Assembly (NCBI GenBank): GCA_946480085.1
Contig: CAMLHZ010000003.1
Coordinates: 124,001-188,000 of the forward strand
Direction: 5' to 3'
Length of the DNA stretch: 64,000 nt
DNA from: an uncultured Flavobacteriales bacterium
GTDB lineage: Bacteria > Bacteroidota > Bacteroidia > Flavobacteriales > Crocinitomicaceae
In this document: one piece after another, positions 51,521-61,181 of the stretch
Numbering within the stretch: the stretch's first letter is position 1
How the letters are laid out: every line of letters starts with the position of its first letter
The notes under the pieces: model-generated
Seen by the model: the letters and a program-made list of their open reading frames with translations, nothing else
Told to the model about the DNA's origin: nothing
Databases searched by the model: none
Made by a program: the position numbers and the translations under genes

Positions 51521-52888
51521 CTAACGGTTCAATTTCTGGATTTCATATCGTTTAAAATCTTCTTTCGAAATCACTTTACAATTCGCACGGTTCACAAAAT
51601 CCTGCGGAAAGTTCATGATTTTATCACCTGAACTCTGCCACAAAATGATGGTTCCGTCTTCGAGAAAGACCCAATAAGAAACGTTTGGGGCTTTTTCATG
51701 ATACTGCAAATCGTTATGTTCACCTTCCTGCAATTCGAACAAAATGGCGTGCTTCAGTTTGCCTTTGTAAACGTTTTTATCCTGACCACTTTCTTTGAAA
51801 TCTTGTTTGAAATCTCTGCGTGCTTTGAATGAAAGAGATCTTCTGCGAACATAATGAAGAAGTCCTTTAGCTAGGTAATTGTTCTCACAGTAATTAACTA
51901 CTGGGTTTTGTAGTAAACTGTCTTCCAGACGTTCTGATTTTCCTCTGAAATACGCGTGTTTATAAGCAAACGTATGTGGTTCAAAATAGTCATAGAGGTT
52001 TAGAAGGAAAGAATAATCGTAGGTCAGGGAGTATTGGACTTTATAATCATGGGAATTTAAAAGTAGCGTTACATGCTTTCTGTTTCCCCAATCAATGGTA
52101 GCTTTTTCGCTAATTGAGGCCTCACGAACCGGAAATAATTTCTCCAGTTTTTGCATACTTTTTTTATTTCTCCTTCTAGCCAGATTGAGCCAATAGTTGT
52201 TCAGCGAATCCTCAATTTCCGTTTCAAAAATGTATTTACATTCCATAGCCTCTTGATTTTCTTTCGAATGAGGAAACTGAAACAGTTGCTGAAGCGCAGA
52301 ATAGACTTCAAAGGAAGAAAAATGAATGTAGCCTTCATCATTATGCAGATCGTAGTTCACAAAAGGAGTTCGTGATCCCATGGATATGAAACTAGGTTCG
52401 GAATTTTCCTCATACGAGATATTTAGATGGAGAAGTCTGAAATCTCTATTATGGTATCTTATGTATTCTTCAATTTCATTTTTGTGTTTGTTCCAATCGA
52501 AGTTTTGAAGTATTCCTATGGCAATTTCGTTTGACCTTTCGTCGAATTGATACTGAGAAAAATCGAACCAAGCACGCTGGGCTTTCTCTCTGTTCCAGGG
52601 GAGATGATTTACATTCGATGAGTCGGGAATATTAGCTCTTTTGACGCTCTTTTCAATGGCCTGAAAAAGTTGAAGTACCAATGTGGAATCAACTGTGCTT
52701 ATTGTTTTGGAAGAGTCTTTGGTGGTGATCAATTCCAGATTTTTGTGTTTTAACTTGTAGTAGGTACTCCAATCGGGTCCGAGATCGAGTTGGATGGTAC
52801 GCCAGTTTTTCTTTATTGCCTCAAAATCTTGAGAAAATAGATTAAATGAAATAAAAACCAACAAGATTGCGGTGACAAGAAGTTTCAT
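51521..52888 (-). CDS. exported protein, unrecognised (possible relative of 49190 gene)
   Basis: This 455-residue protein has a signal peptide (1-19, LFSQ). The mature part is rich in aromatic and basic residues (NWRTIQLDLGPDWSTYYKLKHKN; HYVRRRSLSFKARRDFKQDFK), with the end block VSYWVFLEDGTIILWQ. No membrane helix and no motif I know. It is separated from the neighbouring LytTR pair by hairpin copy F. Confidence 0.6.
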   Translation of the reverse strand: MKLLVTAILLVFISFNLFSQDFEAIKKNWRTIQLDLGPDWSTYYKLKHKNLELITTKDSSKTISTVDSTLVLQLFQAIEKSVKRANIPDSSNVNHLPWNREKAQRAWFDFSQYQFDERSNEIAIGILQNFDWNKHKNEIEEYIRYHNRDFRLLHLNISYEENSEPSFISMGSRTPFVNYDLHNDEGYIHFSSFEVYSALQQLFQFPHSKENQEAMECKYIFETEIEDSLNNYWLNLARRRNKKSMQKLEKLFPVREASISEKATIDWGNRKHVTLLLNSHDYKVQYSLTYDYSFLLNLYDYFEPHTFAYKHAYFRGKSERLEDSLLQNPVVNYCENNYLAKGLLHYVRRRSLSFKARRDFKQDFKESGQDKNVYKGKLKHAILFELQEGEHNDLQYHEKAPNVSYWVFLEDGTIILWQSSGDKIMNFPQDFVNRANCKVISKEDFKRYEIQKLNR

Positions 52889-52977
52889 GTTGCTAAGTCA
52901 ATGCGTAAACTTAAGAATTTTGTATTAGAACTGAGATTAGTCTTAGGTCTATCGTCTTTTGTCTTAAGTCTAATTCG

Positions 52978-52999
52978 TGATTGAGCGTAGTCGAAATCA
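52978..52999. repeat. constant-loop hairpin repeat, copy F
   Basis: Stem TGATT/AATCA (52978-52982 with 52995-52999) encloses GAGCGTAGTCGA, the reverse complement of the usual loop with one change. The stem sequence differs from all other copies yet pairs completely. It overlaps the last codon of the response-regulator gene by a few bases. Confidence 0.8.
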
Positions 53000-53743
53000 A
53001 CTAAACCACTCTTTAAAATTTCCAACTCTCTCACGGCTCACGATCGCATCATCTTCTGAAAGTTGTAGCGCATGAATCCGTAATCGACTGTTGAAGTAAC
53101 TCGCTACTTTCTGAATGGCGTCCAAACGAATGATCACTTTACGATTAATACGGAAGAATTGTGTTGGTTCAATGAGTTGTTCCAGCTGATCCAGATTGTA
53201 ATCCAACGGAAAACGCTTGCCTTGATTGGTAACCAATAGTACCATTCCATCTTCTGAAATGAAATGATGAATTTCTTCTGCTTTGATAGAACTTAGCGAA
53301 TCGCCTAACTTGACCATGAAACGGTTTTTGTAAGCATTTCCTTTTGTCAGCATTCGAATGTTCTCTAACAAGTCATTTTGCTGTTGTGAAGACAAGCGTA
53401 AATGTTTTTGAATGGCCGCTTCCAGCTCGTTTTTGTCGATTGGTTTGAGCAAGTAATCCACAGCGTTCACTTTAAAGGCGTTCAACGCATATTGATCGAA
53501 AGCAGTGGTAAAGATGATAGGTGTGGATATCGGAAATTCCTTCAAAAAATCCATAGCATTTCCATCCGCTAAGTGAATGTCCATAAACACCAAATCGACT
53601 TGTGGAAACTGTGCAAAGAAAGCTTTACATCCTTTTACAGAATCTAGTTTTGCCACCACTTCCAAATCAACGTTGATGCGTTGGAGCATGCGCTCTAAAT
53701 GTTCCTGTGATAGAACCTCGTCTTCTACAATTACTACTTTCAT
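52997..53743 (-). CDS. LytTR family response regulator
   Basis: This 248-residue protein has a receiver domain (about 1-118) with the acidic pocket VEDE (about 6-9), phospho-acceptor Asp in LVFMDIHLADG (about 55), the FTTAFD switch Thr and LLKPID Lys. A LytTR DNA-binding domain follows (about 140-248: MVKLGDSLSSIKAEEIHHF, FFRINRKVIIRLDAI). LytTR regulators bind paired imperfect repeats upstream of targets. Its start overlaps the stop of the histidine kinase gene by 4 bp. Confidence 0.92.
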   Translation of the reverse strand: MKVVIVEDEVLSQEHLERMLQRINVDLEVVAKLDSVKGCKAFFAQFPQVDLVFMDIHLADGNAMDFLKEFPISTPIIFTTAFDQYALNAFKVNAVDYLLKPIDKNELEAAIQKHLRLSSQQQNDLLENIRMLTKGNAYKNRFMVKLGDSLSSIKAEEIHHFISEDGMVLLVTNQGKRFPLDYNLDQLEQLIEPTQFFRINRKVIIRLDAIQKVASYFNSRLRIHALQLSEDDAIVSRERVGNFKEWFS

Positions 53744-54774
53744 GCTTCTTGCAATAATGGAATTTTCACTATAAAACTCGACGGTAAATCAATGATTTCA
53801 ACAGAACGATCGGTGAAAAATGCGTATCTCGACTGAATGTTCTTCAGTCCTTTTCTGGAACTTTCTTCCTCCGAAATACGTGGATTTTTGTTGTTCTTCA
53901 CTTCCAGATATTCGTTTGAAATGGTGAGCTCAATCAGCAAGGGTTTTTCGGTAGAAACCTCGTTGTGTTTGATAGCATTCTCCAATAAAAGCTGAACAGA
54001 AAAAGGTGGAATCAATCGCTTTAACTGTGACGCTGAAATTTTGTTTTCAATCGTCAAGTTCGGAGAATATCGGATTTGCAAGAGGTAAATGTACGACTCC
54101 AAAAACTTTATTTCCTCCTCCAGACAAACCAGTTCAGATGAGGTTTGATCAAGTAAGTAACGATAAACTTTGCTCAGTTGCTGAACAAAATCAGCGGCTT
54201 TGTCCTGATCTTTGTAAATCAATGACGTAAGCACACTCATGTTGTTGAACAGGAAATGCGGATTCACCTGATGTTTCAGGTTGTCCAACTTCGCCTGCAT
54301 GGTTTGACTTTTGTATCGCTCAATTTCCACTAAAGACTGTCGCCATTTTTGAAAAATCTGAATCGCGAATTCAACAACCAGAATGAGGACACTGGCAGTA
54401 AGAGCAACAATCAGACAGATCTTGAACAGGTTTTTGTCCTCAAGCATTGGAAACCTGCAGATGTAGTAATTGAAAATATAACCAACGACGAGGAAGAAGA
54501 CAATACAAAGCAAACAACTGACTAGCATTACGAGTGAAAATCGCCGCCAGAAAGATTTTTCCCAAGGGAGAAATTTACTGACCCAATGATCAAACCACAA
54601 GCTTGATTCCCAAACCAAAAAGGTGATTATTGTTGATTCTGCAATGGAGTAGAAAAAATGTTCTGCCGAAAAAACACGAAATTCTAATGGAAGTGGCAAC
54701 GTTAGATGCAGAATTATACCAATGACAATTCCTGTCAAGATCATAAATAAAAACCGCCATTTCGTTTGTAACAT
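53740..54774 (-). CDS. LytS/YehU-type sensor histidine kinase
   Basis: This 344-residue protein has four predicted membrane helices (about 10-25, 43-60, 75-100, 118-140), no large extracytoplasmic sensor, and a His_kinase domain (about 150-344) with the phospho-acceptor in HQVNPHFLFNNMSVL and the ATP-binding N box in LLLENAIKHN. It is cotranscribed with and overlaps the response regulator gene. The signal it senses is unknown. Confidence 0.92.
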   Translation of the reverse strand: MLQTKWRFLFMILTGIVIGIILHLTLPLPLEFRVFSAEHFFYSIAESTIITFLVWESSLWFDHWVSKFLPWEKSFWRRFSLVMLVSCLLCIVFFLVVGYIFNYYICRFPMLEDKNLFKICLIVALTASVLILVVEFAIQIFQKWRQSLVEIERYKSQTMQAKLDNLKHQVNPHFLFNNMSVLTSLIYKDQDKAADFVQQLSKVYRYLLDQTSSELVCLEEEIKFLESYIYLLQIRYSPNLTIENKISASQLKRLIPPFSVQLLLENAIKHNEVSTEKPLLIELTISNEYLEVKNNKNPRISEEESSRKGLKNIQSRYAFFTDRSVEIIDLPSSFIVKIPLLQEA

Positions 54775-54805
54775 ATTCTCTAAAAGTAAAGGTTATTCTC
54801 TGATT

Positions 54806-54892
54806 TCCCGCTGACGGGCGCTGAAGTACGCAGAAGTGGAATTGTGAAATTTACATTTCTAATCTTTTCATCATCTGTGTTCCTCTGCGGGA
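54806..54892. repeat. long word-type intergenic palindrome 5
   Basis: TCCCGC and GCGGGA ends (54806-54838, 54871-54892) enclose GTACGCAGAAG/ATCTGTGTTCC-type words; the left arm has an extra ~10 nt. It lies between the kinase gene and the quinone-reductase gene. Confidence 0.6.
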
Positions 54893-54894
54893 TT

Positions 54895-55464
54895 TTATTT
54901 TCTCCCCAGTTTTTCAATTGTCGTTAACCATCCTGCACGTTTTTCAGGAGTCGAGTAACGCACATTCGGTAAACCAGTCGCTCTTATTACTTTGAAACCA
55001 CAGAATTCTAAAATCATTTTCTTCAATTGTTTCAAGCCAGGAGCGCCATTGATTAGTTTATAGTACCAAATCGGCTGGTCTATCGTGTAGATGATCTCAG
55101 CTGTTCTTCCGGCTAATAGCTTGTTCCACCAAACACTGTTTTCCTTATAACTGAAAGCAAATTTAGGTAAGAACGTTCTGTCGATGAATCCTTTCAATAA
55201 GGCTGGTAATCCGCCCCACCAAATGGGATGAACAATAACCAGATGTTCACACCAAAGCAACAATTCCTGGGCGTTCAATAAATCTGGTTCCAATTCCGTT
55301 CGTTGTTGATAACCACGTTGTAAATTCAAGTTGAATTCCAGCTCTGATAAATGCAAAACCTGCACATCTTTGCCCGAGGCAACAGCTCCTTTTTCGTAAG
55401 CATGAACCAATGCCCGGTTAAATGAATCAGGATTGGGATGACCGTTTATGATTAATGTTTTCAT
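54895..55464 (-). CDS. flavodoxin-fold NAD(P)H dehydrogenase (KefF/quinone reductase type)
   Basis: The protein is 189 residues from the ATG at 55464; the longer frame to 55614 runs through palindrome 6. The flavodoxin-like fold shows TLIINGHPNPDSFNRAL (FMN phosphate loop, about 3-19), VHPIWWGGLPALLKGFIDR (about 75-93) and a loop at about 100-120. Such enzymes reduce quinones using NAD(P)H. The start is chosen for homology and because repeats fill the upstream part. Cytoplasmic. Confidence 0.88.
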   Translation of the reverse strand: MKTLIINGHPNPDSFNRALVHAYEKGAVASGKDVQVLHLSELEFNLNLQRGYQQRTELEPDLLNAQELLLWCEHLVIVHPIWWGGLPALLKGFIDRTFLPKFAFSYKENSVWWNKLLAGRTAEIIYTIDQPIWYYKLINGAPGLKQLKKMILEFCGFKVIRATGLPNVRYSTPEKRAGWLTTIEKLGRK

Positions 55465-55477
55465 TTCTAAGATTTTT

Positions 55478-55569
55478 ATCCCACAGACGGCACGGAAGAA
55501 CACGGAAGAGGGTGTTATTTTATATATCTTTTTATTTTCTGTGTTCCTCTGTGTACTACCGTGGGAGAT
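55478..55569. repeat. long word-type intergenic palindrome 6
   Basis: The left arm 55478-55511 (ATCCCACAGACGG... ACACGGAAG) pairs imperfectly with 55535-55569 (CTGTGTTCCTCTGTG... CCGTGGGAGAT). CACAGA/CACGGAAG words match palindromes 3 and 5. Confidence 0.78.
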
Positions 55570-55573
55570 TTTA

Positions 55574-57937
55574 TTAAAACTGTAACTTGTAAACAAAATT
55601 CGGGAAGAACCCAATTTGATATGCCGTATTCATTTCATTGGTTAATGGATTGTATCGTTCAGCAAAAATGTTCTTGCGGTTCGTTACGTTATTCACATCA
55701 AAATACCACGATTGCGAGATAGCACGTTTTGTAGAATTCAATGTAAATCCAACTTTCACATCCATTCGAACGAAGTCGTTGTACTTTTCAGTAAAGGCAT
55801 ATTCATCGCCTTTCAGGATTTGTTGCTGATAATACTGAGATGCTGCTAAGTCTACTGGCGTATAATATCGTCCACCAGCATGTGTAAACTTCACGTCCAA
55901 TGAAAAAGTGTTTTTCTTCATTTTCCCAACTTTGATCTCTTTTCCAATCAATACATTGTATACAAATCGACCGTTAAATGCAGTGTTGCGTTCCACATTA
56001 TCGCTAGCTGTGTATTTTGCTTCGTAAACACTTCCAGTGATCAAACCATAATAACCTTTGAAGAAGTAACGTTCAACAGTAAGTTCCATTCCGTAATTCT
56101 GACCAGTTCCGTCGTTTACCAGATCAGTTGTATTGTTTGGGAAGAAAGAGGCTCCTGCATTGATCATTGAATAACTGCTTGGCATGCGTTGAACCGGAAC
56201 ATTGAACAAGTATTGGTAATAAGCTTCCGTTTTGATTCTCCAATGTTTGTTCGGAATCCATTCGTAGCCCAAAACGCTGTGATGACTTTTCGTAAAGCCC
56301 ATTTCTTTGTTCAGCAGCTGTGCATTTCCTGTAGAATCTAAACTCTGAAGAAAATATGTGTCTAGGGGCTGCATTTGGCTATGTAATCCATATCCTACCG
56401 TTAAAGATCCTGTATTCGAAACTTGCCATTTCAATCCCAAACGCGGTTCTAATGCGAAGGAATTATTCAGTGTTAAAAGTTGCGTGTGGATTCCTGCATT
56501 CAATGTCAGATTATCGGTAAAGTTATACTTCGTATGTGCATATGCCTGAAGTAAGTAGGTTTGCTCTTTCGAATCCCAGTATTGAACCCAATCAGGTGTT
56601 TCTTCTCTGTTTCTATAGTACAAATTGATGTTCAGCTGTTCAGCAATTACTCCGATTTTCAAGAATTGACGGGCACTTAACTTTGTATTGAAAGAAGAGT
56701 TTAATGTAATATTCAATCGCTTCGTTCTGTTTTCAATGGTACGAGCTGCTTCATCGTTGCCAGGATTAATGCTGTCTTGCAAATAATTTGATGCGGCGTA
56801 ACTTCCACCAATTACAGTGTTGATGTAGGACTTATCACCCAGACGAATGGTGTGTTTAAGTCCTGCAATTCCCATTTGACTTGTATAGTAACTGTCTTTT
56901 GTTGGATCGGCAAAAAGGTCGGCACTGTCAATTTTATCGTGTAAGAAATCAATACTGCTCAATGCTCCAATTCCAAATAGTGTGAACTTTCCGAACTTGG
57001 TATTACCTGAATTGATTTTGAAAGAAAGGTCTTGGTAGTAAGGTGTTGCAGCAGTTCCAATTTGTAATCCGGCTTTTTGTGCAACCCCTGCAAATCCGTA
57101 TCTGTACCCGATGAGGTAAGAAGCGCCACTTCCTTTTTTTAGCGGTCCTTCTGTGACGAATTCCAAACCGGTTAAAGCACCAAACTGAAACGTATGTTCG
57201 CGTTTGTCGCTATTTCCGTTTCTAAATCCAAGGTCGAAAACACCTGCGTTTGCATTTCCGTATTCAGATGGGAAAGCGGAAGTCATAAAGTCGGAATTAC
57301 GCAACAAGTTGGTATTAACTGCTGAAACTGGTCCGCCTGTTGTTCCGATAGTTGCAAAGTGATTGGGATTTCCAATGTTTAAACCTTCCATTCTCCAAAG
57401 AACGCCAACAGGTGAGTTTCCTCGAATAACCAAGTCGTTTCTTGAATCGTCGGGTGAACTTACACCAGCGAAATTGCTTGCTAAACGCGCGGGATCTGAA
57501 CGTCCACCAGCGTATCGATTCACATCATCCATAGAAAAAGAACGACCGCTGACAGTTGTCAATTCGTTGTTCATTCCTTCTTTTTCGCCTTTGATTTCTA
57601 CTTCGTTTAGCTCGCTAACGGATTCTTCGAGTTGAATATCTATAACAAGTTCCTTCCCTGAAGTAAGGATCAAATTAGAGGCGGTTTGATTTTTATATCC
57701 AATGTATGAAATACTCAACTCATAGCGTCCAGGACTAAGATTGGGCAGTTTATATTTTCCGTCAATGTCAGTAACTGCACCTACTAACGGTTCGCTTCCA
57801 ACAATAATTACTTTCGCTCCAATTAATGGTTGCTGAGAAAGTTTGTCGAGAATGGTTCCCTTAATGGTTTGAGTTCCTTGTGCATTGGTAATCAGGGTAA
57901 AGGTTAGCGCAACAAGCAAAAGTAAAGACTGTTTCAT
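55574..57937 (-). CDS. TonB-dependent outer-membrane receptor
   Basis: This 787-residue protein has a signal peptide (ending NAQ), an N-terminal carboxypeptidase-regulatory-like domain (about 20-105: KGTILDKLSQQPLIGAKVII), a plug domain (about 115-230) and a 22-strand-type barrel to the C-terminal LQF aromatic end. The usual SusC/D partner is not adjacent, so it belongs to the receptors without SusD. The substrate is unknown. It is powered by the TonB/ExbBD system, present at the start of this window. Confidence 0.88.
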   Translation of the reverse strand: MKQSLLLLVALTFTLITNAQGTQTIKGTILDKLSQQPLIGAKVIIVGSEPLVGAVTDIDGKYKLPNLSPGRYELSISYIGYKNQTASNLILTSGKELVIDIQLEESVSELNEVEIKGEKEGMNNELTTVSGRSFSMDDVNRYAGGRSDPARLASNFAGVSSPDDSRNDLVIRGNSPVGVLWRMEGLNIGNPNHFATIGTTGGPVSAVNTNLLRNSDFMTSAFPSEYGNANAGVFDLGFRNGNSDKREHTFQFGALTGLEFVTEGPLKKGSGASYLIGYRYGFAGVAQKAGLQIGTAATPYYQDLSFKINSGNTKFGKFTLFGIGALSSIDFLHDKIDSADLFADPTKDSYYTSQMGIAGLKHTIRLGDKSYINTVIGGSYAASNYLQDSINPGNDEAARTIENRTKRLNITLNSSFNTKLSARQFLKIGVIAEQLNINLYYRNREETPDWVQYWDSKEQTYLLQAYAHTKYNFTDNLTLNAGIHTQLLTLNNSFALEPRLGLKWQVSNTGSLTVGYGLHSQMQPLDTYFLQSLDSTGNAQLLNKEMGFTKSHHSVLGYEWIPNKHWRIKTEAYYQYLFNVPVQRMPSSYSMINAGASFFPNNTTDLVNDGTGQNYGMELTVERYFFKGYYGLITGSVYEAKYTASDNVERNTAFNGRFVYNVLIGKEIKVGKMKKNTFSLDVKFTHAGGRYYTPVDLAASQYYQQQILKGDEYAFTEKYNDFVRMDVKVGFTLNSTKRAISQSWYFDVNNVTNRKNIFAERYNPLTNEMNTAYQIGFFPNFVYKLQF

Positions 57938-58121
57938 AATGTATTTCTGTGATACAATGTTAGTGATGATAAAACTACAAGATGATTCAATTTTGTCAAA
58001 TTGTTGAATGTTGATGTTGAGTTGTATGAAAAAAGCAGTGAACTGTTTTGAGGGACTAAAGAGGTTAGACTAAAGATGAAAGACGCATTTCGGATTGCCG
58101 AGCGGAGTTGATTGAGACAAC

Positions 58122-58153
58122 AAAAAAAGAGCCACCGTTTCGGATAGCTCTTT
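58122..58153 (-). terminator. rho-independent terminator of queA
   Basis: On the minus strand AAAGAGCTATCCG pairs with CGGTGGCTCTTT (with a central mismatch pair) around AAA, followed by a T run. It is 24 bp after the queA stop. Confidence 0.82.
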
Positions 58154-58176
58154 AGAATGGTATTTATTCAGTTTTC

Positions 58177-59235
58177 TTAGATGATCAACATAGCGTCACC
58201 GTAAGAGTAGAACTTGTATTTCTCTTTGATTGCTTCATGGTAAGCTTCCATCATCAAATCGTGACCACAGAATGCTGAAATCATCATCAACAATGTAGAA
58301 AGCGGAGTGTGGAAGTTAGTCACCATACAGTTTGCAATACTGAAATCGTATGGAGGGAAGATGAATTTGTTTGTCCAACCATCGAACGGTTTCAAAGTTC
58401 CTTCTGTAGAAACTGAAGTTTCGATAGCGCGCATAGAAGTTGTTCCAATTGCACAAACGCGCTTTTTGTTCGCGATAGCCGTATTTACAATATTCGCAGC
58501 CTTTTCGTTTACGATTACCTGCTCAGAATCCATTTTGTGCTTTGTCAAATCTTCTACTTCAACCGGACGGAAAGTTCCCAATCCAACGTGAAGTGTTACT
58601 TCAGCAAAGTTTACCCCTTTCAATTCCAAACGCTTCAACAATTCACGTGAGAAGTGCAATCCTGCAGTTGGCGCTGCAACAGCTCCTTCTTCTTTAGCGT
58701 AAATCGTTTGGTAACGGTCTTCGTCAGACTCTTCAACCTCACGTTTGATGTATTTTGGAAGTGGAGTTTCACCCAATTCAGTGATTTTCGCTTTGAATTC
58801 TTCGTAAGGACCATCGAACAAGAAACGCAAAGTACGTCCTCGAGATGTTGTATTGTCAATAACCTCTGCTACTAATGAATCATCGTCTCCGAAATACAAT
58901 TTATTTCCAATACGAATCTTACGCGCCGGATCAACCAATACGTCCCAAAGTAAACTTTCGCGGTTCAATTCGCGCAGCAAGAAAACTTCGATCTTAGCAC
59001 CTGTTTTCTCTTTGTTTCCGTACATACGAGCTGGGAAAACACGTGTATTATTCGTAATCATTACATCACCTTCAGTGAAATAATCAATGATATCCTTGAA
59101 TTTTTTGTGCTCAATTTTCTTGGTCTCGCGATTAATAACCATTAAACGTGCTTCATCACGATTCTCACTTGGATACTCAGCAATTAATTCTTCTGGTAAA
59201 TCAAAGCTGAATTCGGAAAGTTTCATTTTATCCAT
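58177..59235 (-). CDS. queA: tRNA preQ1(34) S-adenosylmethionine ribosyltransferase-isomerase
   Basis: This 352-residue protein (a start at 59226 is equally possible) begins [19 protein letters not shown], the standard QueA start, and shows [43 protein letters not shown] and [18 protein letters not shown]. It makes epoxyqueuosine in tRNA anticodons. It heads the order queA-truB-uppP-DUF3098-ftsX, typical of Flavobacteriia, but has its own promoter at 59271-59302. Confidence 0.95.
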   Translation of the reverse strand: MDKMKLSEFSFDLPEELIAEYPSENRDEARLMVINRETKKIEHKKFKDIIDYFTEGDVMITNNTRVFPARMYGNKEKTGAKIEVFLLRELNRESLLWDVLVDPARKIRIGNKLYFGDDDSLVAEVIDNTTSRGRTLRFLFDGPYEEFKAKITELGETPLPKYIKREVEESDEDRYQTIYAKEEGAVAAPTAGLHFSRELLKRLELKGVNFAEVTLHVGLGTFRPVEVEDLTKHKMDSEQVIVNEKAANIVNTAIANKKRVCAIGTTSMRAIETSVSTEGTLKPFDGWTNKFIFPPYDFSIANCMVTNFHTPLSTLLMMISAFCGHDLMMEAYHEAIKEKYKFYSYGDAMLII

Positions 59236-59270
59236 TTTCTCGAGCTAAATTTTATTGTGTAAAAAGTCTG

Positions 59271-59302
59271 CAAAGATAGTAAATGTGAAATTCATCTACA
59301 AA
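59271..59302 (-). promoter_or_regulatory. promoter of queA
   Basis: On the minus strand TTTG (59302-59299) and TATCTTTG (59278-59271) are 20 nt apart, 36 bp upstream of the start codon. Confidence 0.65.
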
Positions 59303-59358
59303 CCTGTTTTGGTGAAGTTAATCCTTATTTAGAAACATTCTATGCGATTCGTAATTTT

Positions 59359-59376
59359 ATGAATTCATGAATTCAT
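59359..59376. repeat. 18-bp perfect palindrome
   Basis: ATGAATTCATGAATTCAT reads the same on both strands and is followed by the near-copy ATGAAATCAT. It lies between the truB stop and the queA promoter, in the place where an operator or termination signal could sit. Confidence 0.6.
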
Positions 59377-59408
59377 GAAATCATTGGGTTTTGAGGTTTC
59401 AATTCACC

Positions 59409-60104
59409 TTACAATTCGGTTGAATTGAAATATTCAATCCATTCATCAACCGACTTTGCGTTTTCAATGTGAGAGTCGCCTGAACGGGTTCTTCTCAATT
59501 CAATTAATGTTCCGCCACTGTTCAATTTCTTCCCGAAATCACTAGCCAGTGAACGAATATATGTTCCTTTGGTACAACTTACTTCAAACTTGATTTCAGG
59601 GAACGAACTTGCGTCAATTTTGAAATCTGATATCGTAATTGTATTTGCTTTCAATTCAATTTCTTTTCCGGCACGAGCTAAATCGTAAGCGCGTTTTCCA
59701 TCTACCTTCTTAGCGGAGAAAATAGGCGGAACCTGAGGCTGCTCTCCAATAAAGGAAAGTCGAGCGTCTTCCAACAATTCAGGGGTAATGTGTTCTGTAG
59801 GAAATTCCTGATCGTATTCTGATTCCAAATCGTATGAGGGAGTTGTCTTTCCGAGAAGAATAGTTCCTGTGTATGTTTTTGTATCGTTAGTTAGTCCTTC
59901 GATCAGCTTCGTATGTTTTCCAATGCAGATCACCAAAAGTCCAGTTGCTAACGGATCTAAAGTTCCGGCGTGACCAACTTTCAGCTTCTTCACACCTAAA
60001 CGTTGACGTAAGTTCCAGCGTAAACGATTAACGGCATCGAACGATGTCCAGTTTAAAGGTTTATCTACCAGAATGGTTGCTCCTTGAGCGAATTCGGTAA
60101 GCAT
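59409..60104 (-). CDS. truB: tRNA pseudouridine(55) synthase
   Basis: This 231-residue protein has the TruB opening ILVDKPLNWTSFDAVNRLRW, the catalytic Asp in GHAGTLDPLATGLLV (about 47-61) and a shortened C-terminus typical of bacterial TruB. It makes pseudouridine 55 in tRNA. Its start codon touches the stop of uppP (shared base at 60104), so the genes are coupled. Confidence 0.95.
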   Translation of the reverse strand: MLTEFAQGATILVDKPLNWTSFDAVNRLRWNLRQRLGVKKLKVGHAGTLDPLATGLLVICIGKHTKLIEGLTNDTKTYTGTILLGKTTPSYDLESEYDQEFPTEHITPELLEDARLSFIGEQPQVPPIFSAKKVDGKRAYDLARAGKEIELKANTITISDFKIDASSFPEIKFEVSCTKGTYIRSLASDFGKKLNSGGTLIELRRTRSGDSHIENAKSVDEWIEYFNSTEL

Positions 60105-60898
60105 TATACGATACTAAGTTGAATTCCGCTTGCCAGCAGAATGATGATAATTCCACCAACGATAATGCGGTACCAGCCAAACAATTTGAATCCTCTTTTT
60201 TGAAGAAATCCAACAAATCCTTTGATAGCCAGCATAGCAACAACAAATGCTACGATATTTCCGATTACCAGTGTGTTGATCTGATCTCCGGTGAGTTTGT
60301 CGTGAGTTTCGAAATAGTCTAAAGTCTTTTTTGCAGTTGCGCCAAGCATGGTTGGTAATGCCAGGAAGAAAGAGAATTCTGCTGCGAGCTTTCTGCTCAT
60401 CTTCTGACTCATTCCACCTACAATAGATGCTCCTGAACGGGAAACCCCTGGAATCATTGCCAAACATTGAAAGCATCCAACTTTAACCGCATCCCAATAA
60501 GTCATTTCCTCTATGTCGTTAATACGTGGTTTATTGAACCAATTATCTACGAAAAGTAAAATAACTCCACCCACAACGAGCGAAATAGCCACGGTTAAAG
60601 GGCTTTCCAGCATGGCGTCAATCTTATCGGAAAGCAGAATTCCCATTACTGCTGCTGGAATGAATGCGGCAATGAGCTTGAAATAGAAATTGATACTTTG
60701 GAAAAAGCGCTTGAAATAGAGAACGAAAACTGCTAGAATTGCTCCAAGCTGAATGACAATCATGAACAATTTTATAAAATCGTCAGATTCAATTCCCATA
60801 ACTGCAGCGCCAAGGATCATGTGTCCTGTCGACGAAACAGGTAAAAACTCAGTAAGGCCCTCAATGAGAGCCAAAAGTATAGTTTCAATAAAAGTCAT
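60104..60898 (-). CDS. uppP: undecaprenyl-diphosphate phosphatase
   Basis: This 264-residue integral membrane protein has about eight helices and both family motifs: EGLTEFLPVSSTGHMIL (about 13-29) and PGVSRSGASIVGGMSQK (about 149-165). It recycles the lipid carrier for peptidoglycan synthesis. It is placed between DUF3098 and truB. Confidence 0.95.
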   Translation of the reverse strand: MTFIETILLALIEGLTEFLPVSSTGHMILGAAVMGIESDDFIKLFMIVIQLGAILAVFVLYFKRFFQSINFYFKLIAAFIPAAVMGILLSDKIDAMLESPLTVAISLVVGGVILLFVDNWFNKPRINDIEEMTYWDAVKVGCFQCLAMIPGVSRSGASIVGGMSQKMSRKLAAEFSFFLALPTMLGATAKKTLDYFETHDKLTGDQINTLVIGNIVAFVVAMLAIKGFVGFLQKRGFKLFGWYRIIVGGIIIILLASGIQLSIV

Positions 60899-60900
60899 GA

Positions 60901-61146
60901 TTAATCTTCTTGATTGTTCAATTTAGATTTTTTCATTATCCCGTAAATGATGAGGGCAATACCTGCAACAATTACAATTGGAGCAACAGTAATACGCATA
61001 TCAGAGAACAATTCAGCTTCCTTAAACTCATTTGGATTGTCACTGCCACCACCAATCATAAGGATGTAGCCAATGATATTAATTGCAAGTCCAATAAGAA
61101 TGATTCTTAGGTTGTCTTTTTTTACAGGAAAATCGAAATTGCTCAT
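60901..61146 (-). CDS. DUF3098 small membrane protein
   Basis: The protein is 81 residues from the ATG at 61146 (longer frame rejected, as relatives begin near MSNFDFPVKKDN). It has two membrane helices (about 14-32 and 54-72). DUF3098 proteins lie between ftsX and uppP in many Flavobacteriia. The function is unknown; a link to cell-wall synthesis or division is suggested only by position. It stops 2 bp before uppP. Confidence 0.85.
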   Translation of the reverse strand: MSNFDFPVKKDNLRIILIGLAINIIGYILMIGGGSDNPNEFKEAELFSDMRITVAPIVIVAGIALIIYGIMKKSKLNNQED

Positions 61147-61181
61147 GTATGTGATTTGAACGGCTAATTTAAGAAAAAACA

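Noticed and set aside
58098..58118. Another constant-loop copy (GAGCGGAGTTGA)
   Set aside because: The loop is close to the family but the flanks do not pair, so it is a fragment or chance.
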